Shown here: positions 7,452-11,889 of the stretch, in pieces
Numbering within the stretch: the first letter of the stretch is position 1
How the letters are laid out: the number at the start of each line of letters is the position of its first letter
Notes under the pieces: generated by a model
The model's database searches: none
The model's input: the letters and a program-made list of their open reading frames with translations, nothing else
What the model was told of the DNA's origin: nothing
Program-made: the position numbers and the translations under genes
DNA from: Aquitalea sp.
Lineage (GTDB): Bacteria; Pseudomonadota; Gammaproteobacteria; Burkholderiales; Chromobacteriaceae
Length of the DNA: 11,889 nucleotides
NCBI GenBank assembly: GCA_019232735.1
Contig: JAFANL010000236.1
Span: 1-11,889 of the forward strand
Reading direction: 5' to 3'

Positions 7452-8719
7452 TGCGTAGCAGCGATATATTGATTGTTGATGACGAGATCGGGATACGTGA
7501 ACTGCTCTCGGAGATCCTGCAGGATGAGGGATACACGGTTGCCCTGGCGGAAAACGCCGAGGTAGCCAGACAGCTGCGCAACCAGACGCGACCCGCGCTG
7601 GTGCTGCTGGATATCTGGATGCCGGACTGCGACGGGGTGACCCTGCTCAAGGAATGGGCCAAATCCGGCCAGCTGAACATGCCGGTGGTGATGATGTCTG
7701 GTCATGCCAGCATCGATACGGCAGTGGAAGCCACCCGCATCGGTGCCTTCGACTTCCTGGAAAAGCCGATTGCCCTGCAAAAGCTGCTCACCACGGTGCA
7801 GCGCGCGCTGAAATATGGCGACATGCAGGCCAATACCTCGCTCAATCTGGACAAGTTGGGGCGCAGCGAGCCCATCCAGGAACTCAAGCGTCAGCTGGAG
7901 CGCGTGGGCAAGGTCAAGTCGCCGGTGTTGCTGACCGGGGAGCCGGGCTCCGGTTTCGAGCTGGTGGCCCGCTTCTTCCATCAGGGCAATACCCCCTGGG
8001 TGACGCCGGCCAAGTCCGAACAGCTGGCGGATGCGCCGCTGGAACTGCTGCAGAAAGCCAATAACGGGGTGCTGTACCTGCCGGAAATCGGCCAGTACAA
8101 CCGCCGCGTGCAGCAGGGGCTGTTGTTCCTGCTGTCCAAGCTGGACCGCTTCAATGTGCGCCTGCTGTGTTCCTGCAGCCGGCCCTTGCAGGAACTGCTG
8201 GTCGATCCCGAATGTGACAACCGCCTGCTGACGGCGCTGTCCAGCGTGATCGTGCCGATTCCACCGCTGCGCGAGCATGCGGAGGACATCATCTTCATTG
8301 CCGAACAGATCCTGATCGAGCTGGTGGAGTCCAAGCAGGTGCCTAACAAGAAGCTGACCACGGCTGCCTTGAACGCACTGCGGCAGTACGACTGGCCGGG
8401 TAATCTGGAACAGTTGCGCAGCATCATCAAGAGCCTGGCACTGACTTCCGAAGCAGACGATGTGGATGCCCCGGAAGTCAACAAGGTGCTGGCCCAGTTC
8501 CGCCATGAAAAACCGGTGGAGGAGTCTGGCTTCGACTTCAACATGCCCTTGCGTGAATTGCGCGAGCAGCTGGAGCGGCGCTATTTCGAGTACCACATCT
8601 CACTGGAAAACGGCAATATGAGCCGTGTGGCGCAGAAAGTGGGCCTGGAGCGCACGCACTTGTACCGCAAGCTGAAGCAGCTGGGTATCAAGTTTGCCCG
8701 CAAGGTGGTCGAGGAATAA
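7451..8719 (+). CDS. ntrX: NtrX-type response regulator with degenerate AAA+ domain
   Basis: This 422-residue protein is the partner of the kinase before it. The receiver domain (about 4-120) is intact: acidic pair Asp10/Asp11, phosphorylation site Asp54 in LLDIWMPD, and Lys105. A Fis-type helix-turn-helix ends the protein (about 376-415: NMSRVAQKVGLERTHLYRKL), so it should bind DNA. The central domain (about 138-335) is recognisably derived from a sigma-54 activator AAA+ module but is decayed. The P-loop reads GEPGSGF with Phe169 where the ATP-binding Lys belongs. The Walker B region reads VLYLPEIG without its Asp. The roughly 44 residues between them are too few and contain no GAFTGA loop. 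Late parts such as PIPPLREHAEDI and YDWPGNLEQLRSII survive. It probably regulates by binding DNA, not by remodelling sigma-54 polymerase. A strong terminator follows 20 bp after the stop. Confidence 0.93.
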   Translation: MRSSDILIVDDEIGIRELLSEILQDEGYTVALAENAEVARQLRNQTRPALVLLDIWMPDCDGVTLLKEWAKSGQLNMPVVMMSGHASIDTAVEATRIGAFDFLEKPIALQKLLTTVQRALKYGDMQANTSLNLDKLGRSEPIQELKRQLERVGKVKSPVLLTGEPGSGFELVARFFHQGNTPWVTPAKSEQLADAPLELLQKANNGVLYLPEIGQYNRRVQQGLLFLLSKLDRFNVRLLCSCSRPLQELLVDPECDNRLLTALSSVIVPIPPLREHAEDIIFIAEQILIELVESKQVPNKKLTTAALNALRQYDWPGNLEQLRSIIKSLALTSEADDVDAPEVNKVLAQFRHEKPVEESGFDFNMPLRELREQLERRYFEYHISLENGNMSRVAQKVGLERTHLYRKLKQLGIKFARKVVEE

Positions 8720-8739
8720 TCCTTGCCCTGTACACCCGG

Positions 8740-8769
8740 ACGCCAGCCTCGTGCTGGCGTTTTGTTTTT
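8740..8769 (+). terminator. Rho-independent terminator after ntrX
   Basis: ACGCCAGC (8740-8747) pairs perfectly with GCTGGCGT (8753-8760) over a CTCGT loop, followed by TTTGTTTTT (8761-8769). This is a textbook terminator and marks the end of the plus-strand block. Confidence 0.93.
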
Positions 8770-8807
8770 CCGGCTAGCTCGCTGGAACGATGGCGCCGGC
8801 CTGCCGA

Positions 8808-8825
8808 TTTGACTAAGCTTTGACT
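8808..8825 (+). repeat. TTTGACT direct repeat before the E1-enzyme start
   Basis: TTTGACT occurs at 8808-8814 and again at 8819-8825, 11 bp apart, about one helical turn. It ends 2 nt before the ATG at 8828, where a ribosome site would be expected and none is seen. It could be an operator-like site or chance. Confidence 0.4.
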
Positions 8826-8827
8826 CC

Positions 8828-9583
8828 ATGACAGATCTGAACGATGCAGCACTGCTGCGCTATAGCCGGCATATCCTGCTGCCGGAAATCGATATCGAAG
8901 GCCAACAGCGGCTGGCTGCCGCGCGGGTGCTGGTCATCGGCGCCGGCGGTCTGGGCTCTCCGGTGGCGCTTTACCTTGCCAGTGCCGGTGTGGGGCAGAT
9001 CACGCTGGCGGATGATGATCAGGTCGAGCTGAGCAATCTGCAGCGCCAAGTGGTGCACGATATGGCGGCACTGGGCATGAACAAGGCGGCATCCGCCCGG
9101 CAGCGCATGCTGGCGCTGAATCCGGACATTCAGGTACGGGCATTGGCTGAACGGCTGTCGGCTGAGCGTTTGCTGGAGGAAGCGGCCCGGCATGATCTGC
9201 TGCTGGATTGCTCGGACAACTTTGCCACCCGCCATGCGGTCAACCGTGCTTGCGTGGCAGCCGGGGTGCCCTTGGTTTCCGGTGCCGCGGTACGCTTTGC
9301 CGGGCAGCTGGCGGTGTTCGACGCACGGGTAGCCGGCTCGCCTTGCTACCACTGTCTGTTCGCCGAAGAGGGTGAGGCTTCGGATGGCCCGTGTGCCACG
9401 TTCGGGGTGTTGTCGCCGCTGGTGGGGGTGATTGGCAGTCTGCAGGCGGTGGAAGCGGTCAAGCTATTGGCCGGTCGGTCGCCGGTGCTGGGACGGTTGA
9501 CCTTGTACGATGCCTTGAGCGGCGAATTCCGTCAGATGAAGTTCAGCCAGGATCCGGCCTGTCCGGTGTGTGCGGTGCCTTGA
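8828..9583 (+). CDS. moeB: HesA/MoeB/ThiF-family adenylyltransferase, probably MoeB
   Basis: E1-like enzymes of this family use ATP to adenylate the C-terminal Gly of a small sulfur-carrier protein: MoaD in molybdopterin synthesis, or ThiS in thiamine synthesis. The 251 residues match MoeB length. Visible features are LLRYSRHILLPEI with Arg14, the nucleotide loop GAGGLGS (38-44), acidic DDD (62-64), NLQRQ with Arg73, Lys86, and CSDNFATR with Asp130. Two zinc-binding pairs are present, Cys173/Cys176 and Cys245/Cys248. Cys189 sits in the conserved CATFGVLSPLVG segment, where ThiF carries its sulfur-handling Cys. No moaD, moaE, thiS or thiG lies beside it, so the substrate cannot be decided from context. 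The ATG is the only possible start for the canonical N-terminus (an in-frame stop lies at 8810-8812), yet it lacks a clear ribosome site. Confidence 0.88.
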   Translation: MTDLNDAALLRYSRHILLPEIDIEGQQRLAAARVLVIGAGGLGSPVALYLASAGVGQITLADDDQVELSNLQRQVVHDMAALGMNKAASARQRMLALNPDIQVRALAERLSAERLLEEAARHDLLLDCSDNFATRHAVNRACVAAGVPLVSGAAVRFAGQLAVFDARVAGSPCYHCLFAEEGEASDGPCATFGVLSPLVGVIGSLQAVEAVKLLAGRSPVLGRLTLYDALSGEFRQMKFSQDPACPVCAVP

Positions 9584-9593
9584 AGAACCCGCT

Positions 9594-9617
9594 CTCGCTT
9601 TCTGAAAAGAAAGCGAG
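9594..9617 (+). terminator. Perfect 10-bp hairpin after the E1 gene
   Basis: CTCGCTTTCT (9594-9603) pairs perfectly with AGAAAGCGAG (9608-9617) around a GAAA tetraloop, 10 nt after the stop. No clean U-run follows, only a pyrimidine-rich stretch at 9620-9635, so a terminator role is likely by position but not certain. Confidence 0.45.
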
Positions 9618-9688
9618 GCTCACGCCTTCTCTTCAATTGGCAGGGTAAGAGCGGGGGGAAGGCTGCGGAAGAAATAACGTAGTCGAAT

Positions 9689-9707
9689 GGCCCGGCTTTG
9701 CCGGGTC
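9689..9707. other. Hairpin in the convergent spacer
   Basis: CCCGGC (9691-9696) pairs with GCCGGG (9700-9705) around TTT, extended by a G-T wobble and a G-C pair. It lies between two convergent genes. No U-run follows on either strand; otherwise the 9618-9744 stretch shows nothing recognisable. Confidence 0.3.
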
Positions 9708-9744
9708 CAGTGCAATCACACCAGATTACTATGTCAGCAGCCTG

Positions 9745-9766
9745 AAGCCCCGCACTGGCGGGGCTT
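9745..9766 (-). terminator. Terminator hairpin after the TlpA-type gene
   Basis: AAGCCCCGC (9745-9753) pairs perfectly with GCGGGGCTT (9758-9766) around ACTG. It begins 19 nt past the stop of the minus-strand gene. The stem is strong, but the following U-run on the minus strand is only the TT at the stem end, so efficiency is uncertain. Confidence 0.55.
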
Positions 9767-9785
9767 GGTCATTGCCGGGGTGGGA

Positions 9786-10277
9786 TCAGGCTCCCAGTTG
9801 CTGGCTGAGAATCTGCCGCACTTCCTTGAAGTCCATCACGCCGACATAGCGCTTGAGCACATTGCCCTGTTTGTCGATCAGGAAGGTCGTCGGTGCCAGC
9901 TGGATATCACCAAAGGCTTTGGCAATGCTGCCCTGGCCATCCAGCGCCACAAAGAAGGGCAGCTGGTTCTTCTCCACAAATGCCTGCACATAGTTGGGCG
10001 GATCGTAGCTCATGGCCACCGCCATGATTTGCAGACCACGGCTGCCGTACTGCTGATGCAGCTTCTTGATTTCCGGCATTTCCTCTACACAGCCCGGACA
10101 GCTGGTGGCCCAGAAATTGACCAGCACCACCTTGCCCTTGAGCGAGGCGGTATCGGCCTGCTGGCCGCTCAGCGAGGTAAAGCTGACCTGGGGTGCTGCA
10201 TTGCGGTCAAACAGGACGGTATAGCCCACCAGTCCGATGACGGCGGCGGCCAGGAGTGCGATCAGAGCCTTCTTCAT
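9786..10277 (-). CDS. TlpA/ResA-type thiol-disulfide protein
   Basis: The 163-residue product has an N-terminal membrane anchor or uncleaved signal (about residues 3-22: MKKALIALLAAAVIGLVGY) and then a thioredoxin fold facing the periplasm. The active site is FWATSCPGC with redox pair Cys60/Cys63. The cis-proline is Pro129 in APTTFLID, and the TlpA-type helix VEEMPEIKKL follows the redox site. The residue before the first Cys is Ser; many relatives have Trp-Cys or Thr-Cys there. Such proteins reduce or oxidise cysteines in exported proteins, often during cytochrome c maturation, but no cytochrome or ccm gene is nearby to confirm that. The start codon has only a weak ribosome site. It is the last gene of the minus-strand group, 59 nt after the thioesterase gene with a hairpin between, so its expression may be partly separate. 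Confidence 0.92.
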   Translation of the reverse strand: MKKALIALLAAAVIGLVGYTVLFDRNAAPQVSFTSLSGQQADTASLKGKVVLVNFWATSCPGCVEEMPEIKKLHQQYGSRGLQIMAVAMSYDPPNYVQAFVEKNQLPFFVALDGQGSIAKAFGDIQLAPTTFLIDKQGNVLKRYVGVMDFKEVRQILSQQLGA

Positions 10278-10308
10278 GCTTGGGAAATCCGGAATGTAAG
10301 TAAACGGC

Positions 10309-10329
10309 AGCCCCGCATGTGGCGGGGCT
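10309..10329 (-). terminator. Hairpin between thioesterase and TlpA-type genes
   Basis: AGCCCCGC (10309-10316) pairs perfectly with GCGGGGCT (10322-10329) around a 5-nt loop. It begins 7 nt past the thioesterase stop on the minus strand and is followed by GCCGTTTACTT. The stem is identical to the core of the hairpin at 9745-9766. It may terminate part of the transcript or protect its 3' end. Confidence 0.5.
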
Positions 10330-10336
10330 GGCTGGC

Positions 10337-10744
10337 TTATTGGTCCTGCATGGCTTGCAGGAGTTCCTTCAATTGTCCTTCCAGTGTTACGGCCTTGTTC
10401 TGCTTGGCGTCAAATACCACGAAGGTAACATCGGCTTCGGCCACCACTTTGTCGCTGCCCGCCAGGGTAACGCGCTGATGCATGACGGTGCTGCGGTTGC
10501 CTATGCTCTTGACCGAGGTGGCCACTGCCAGTTCATCGCCCATGGTGGCCGGGTAGCGATAGTCGATATTGATGTTGACCACCACCAGCGCCAGCCCGGA
10601 TTGCAGGAACCATGGCAGATCGCCTCGTTCCTCGAAAAAGCTCCAGCGGGCTTCCTCCAGGAATTCCAGGTACCGTGCATTGTTGACGTGGCCATACAGG
10701 TCCAGATGATAGCCCCGGACCTTGATACGTGTTTCATGCGACAT
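10337..10744 (-). CDS. Hotdog-fold acyl-CoA thioesterase (4HBT/YbgC-like)
   Basis: The product is a 135-residue single hotdog domain, the usual length for this family, which hydrolyses acyl-CoA thioesters in the cytoplasm. The signature near the N-terminus reads HLDLYGHVNNARYLEFLEEAR (residues 13-33) and carries the presumed catalytic Asp15 plus His19 and Asn21/Asn22. It is followed by the long hotdog helix. Later strands such as LALVVVNINIDYRYPA and GDELAVATSV fit the fold. The natural substrate cannot be told from sequence. YbgC proper lies in the tol-pal cluster; no tol gene is seen here, so this is better called a paralogous thioesterase. The ATG has AAGGGG about 6 nt upstream. It lies 30 nt after the small acidic protein gene. 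Confidence 0.93.
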   Translation of the reverse strand: MSHETRIKVRGYHLDLYGHVNNARYLEFLEEARWSFFEERGDLPWFLQSGLALVVVNINIDYRYPATMGDELAVATSVKSIGNRSTVMHQRVTLAGSDKVVAEADVTFVVFDAKQNKAVTLEGQLKELLQAMQDQ

Positions 10745-10774
10745 GTGTTTCCCCTTTGCTTGTGAAGCCTTTCC

Positions 10775-11149
10775 TCAATCCTCGGCGTTGAGGTCCAGCG
10801 GGACGAATGGTTCGCGCTCTAGCGGCGTCTCGACCATATCGGTCAGTACGGAATGGATTTCCACAGCGAACCATTCCAGAAACAGGGCCGGGCTCATCAG
10901 GTCCGGCCATAGTTGTTCGTCATCGCACCAGTCAGCCAGTTCGGCCTCGAACAGTTGGCGATAGTGTTGCATCACAAAATCAAGGGCCGATTCATCATCA
11001 TCGGCCGGTGGTATCAGCAGGGCATTGCAATCGCGGCTGAGGGTATCCAGCTCCAGCTGCGCTTCCAGCTCGCCAGGCAGATTGCGCAGCCAGTCGAGAA
11101 AGGGGGCTTTGGGGCGGATCAGTGCGATGCTGCGGTTGACTTCAAACAT
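10775..11149 (-). CDS. Small acidic protein of unknown function
   Basis: I do not recognise a named family with certainty, though the opening RSIALIRPKAPFLDWL resembles conserved hypothetical proteins I recall from gammaproteobacteria and betaproteobacteria. The product is 124 residues and very acidic: I count 28 Asp/Glu against 7 Lys/Arg, with an acidic run at 50-53 (DDDE). It has four Trp, and two Cys that do not form a metal pair. There is no signal peptide or membrane segment, so it should be cytoplasmic. It is a real gene by context: AAGGA lies 6 nt before the ATG, the TonB stop is 15 nt upstream, and the thioesterase start is 30 nt downstream on the same strand. The alternating hydrophobic and acidic pattern suggests a compact folded domain that binds a partner; this is a guess. 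No catalytic motif is visible. Confidence 0.85.
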   Translation of the reverse strand: MFEVNRSIALIRPKAPFLDWLRNLPGELEAQLELDTLSRDCNALLIPPADDDESALDFVMQHYRQLFEAELADWCDDEQLWPDLMSPALFLEWFAVEIHSVLTDMVETPLEREPFVPLDLNAED

Positions 11150-11164
11150 GATGCATCCTTGGGT

Positions 11165-11889
11165 CTAATGACTGGAAATTTGGTTGTCGCGGGTGAAGGC
11201 GAAGGTTTGCACGATGACCTTGGAACCCTGCGGTGCCAACGACGGCGGAAAGGGGCTGAAGGGCGCACTCATTTGCACGATGTGCTGGGCAGCATCATCC
11301 AGCACGTCATGGTTTGAACTGCGCAATACCCGGTATTTGAGCAGGCGGCCATCTGCGGCCACGGTCACCTCCAGGGTAACGGCGCCGTGCACATTCTGGC
11401 GACGGGCTTCTTCCGGGTAGTTGAGATTGCCGATGCGTTCGATACGCAAGCGCCAGTCGGTCTGGTAGCGTGACCACTCATAGCGGTGGGTGCTGTCGCC
11501 ATTCCCATTACTGTTGCCGCTCTCCTGCGCATTGTCCCTGAGGCCGGTGTCTCCGCGCTGCGTACTGCTGAGGCTGTCGATTTGTCCCAGCAAGCTGGCA
11601 GCCGTGACGCTCGGTTTGGGGGGGCTGTCCTCTGCGCTAGCTACGTCGGCAGGTGCAGGCTTGCTGCGAACCTGATGCATGATGTGGGGGGCCGGCGGTG
11701 CCGGTGGCGGCTCATCCGGAGTACTGGCAGGTTGGTGATCGGTCGTGGCGGCTTGCTGCTGGCTGGCCAGTTGGTGCTGCTGTGGCATATTGCCACTGCC
11801 CTGATTGTTGTCCTGACCCAGCCGTTGGGTGTCCGGAGGCTGCGGGCTGGGTTTTTCGGCCAGCTTGATGCTGATGGTATTGCTGTCCG
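11165..11889 (-). CDS. TonB-family energy transducer, N-terminus cut by window edge
   Basis: The frame is open from the right edge to the stop at 11165, giving about 240 visible residues; the N-terminal membrane anchor expected for TonB lies outside. The Met at 11788 is internal, because 33 in-frame residues rich in Gln, Asn, Pro and Ser precede it (ending DTQRLGQDNNQGSGN). The middle is a low-complexity periplasm-spanning linker with a Pro-rich run (DEPPPAPPAPH). The last 100 residues or so are a TonB C-terminal domain: IERIGNLNYPEEARRQNVHG, then GAVTLEVTVAADGRLL and VLRSSNHDVLDDAAQ. TonB proteins pass proton-motive energy from ExbB/ExbD to outer-membrane receptors. No exbB, exbD or receptor gene is visible. 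The DTQRLGQ..GSG segment recalls the TonB3 type of Pseudomonas, linked there to type IV pili and found beside gshB; this is family memory and is not testable here. Confidence 0.9.
   Translation of the reverse strand, partial: DSNTISIKLAEKPSPQPPDTQRLGQDNNQGSGNMPQQHQLASQQQAATTDHQPASTPDEPPPAPPAPHIMHQVRSKPAPADVASAEDSPPKPSVTAASLLGQIDSLSSTQRGDTGLRDNAQESGNSNGNGDSTHRYEWSRYQTDWRLRIERIGNLNYPEEARRQNVHGAVTLEVTVAADGRLLKYRVLRSSNHDVLDDAAQHIVQMSAPFSPFPPSLAPQGSKVIVQTFAFTRDNQISSH

Noticed and set aside
7448..8596. Open frame of 382 codons antisense to ntrX
   Set aside because: Gln/His/Arg-rich shadow with no recognisable motif; the plus strand has a clear receiver and HTH.
9618..9744. Possible hidden gene or RNA gene in the convergent spacer
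   Set aside because: No open frame with start signals, no tRNA cloverleaf and no repeated spacer pattern could be seen.
9687..10478. Plus-strand open frame of 263 codons
   Set aside because: It runs antisense across the TlpA-type and thioesterase genes and shows no protein family features.
11165..11788. Complete 207-residue TonB-type gene starting at the Met at 11788
   Set aside because: The frame stays open to the window edge and the upstream residues look like TonB linker, and a real TonB needs a membrane anchor before it. The Met is internal.

Overview
The window reads as an ordinary chromosomal segment of a GC-rich betaproteobacterium. The gene order (LysM protein | def-fmt-htpX-rsmB-DUF4390-ntrY-ntrX) and the protein sequences suggest Neisseriales, in the Chromobacterium/Aquitalea/Vogesella neighbourhood; this placement is inference from family knowledge, not from a search. 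Coding density is high. I see no mobile element, CRISPR array, tRNA, rRNA or phage gene.

Left part (1-775, minus strand): the N-terminal part of a secreted LysM-domain protein that runs off the left edge. A 125-bp divergent spacer separates it from a long plus-strand block (901-8719). That block holds peptide deformylase (def) and Met-tRNA formyltransferase (fmt), the two enzymes that add and remove the N-terminal formyl group. The membrane protease gene htpX follows, then the 16S rRNA m5C967 methyltransferase rsmB. Last come a secreted DUF4390 protein and an NtrY/NtrX-type two-component system. The last four genes (rsmB, DUF4390, ntrY, ntrX) overlap one another: 38 nt, then 1 nt, then 1 nt. 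They therefore look co-transcribed and translationally coupled, and they end at a textbook Rho-independent terminator at 8740-8769.

Middle part: a single HesA/MoeB/ThiF-type E1 enzyme (8828-9583) follows. Its start has no clear Shine-Dalgarno sequence, and a TTTGACT direct repeat sits just upstream. A 202-bp convergent spacer with three hairpins separates it from the right-hand genes.

Right part (9786-11889, minus strand, transcribed right to left): a TonB-family energy transducer cut by the right edge, a small very acidic conserved-looking protein of unknown function, a hotdog-fold acyl-CoA thioesterase, and a TlpA/ResA-type thiol-disulfide protein. Spacings of 15, 30 and 59 nt fit an operon, with hairpins after the thioesterase and after the TlpA gene.

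The most notable observation is the NtrX-type regulator. It keeps an intact receiver and a Fis-type HTH, but its central AAA+ domain is clearly decayed: the Walker A lysine is replaced, the Walker B aspartate is lost, and the GAFTGA region is absent. It is therefore unlikely to act as a sigma-54 activator. Secondary points are tandem hairpins between htpX and rsmB, competing hairpins in the fmt leader, and a local GC dip in ntrY. I found no convincing undescribed multi-gene system.
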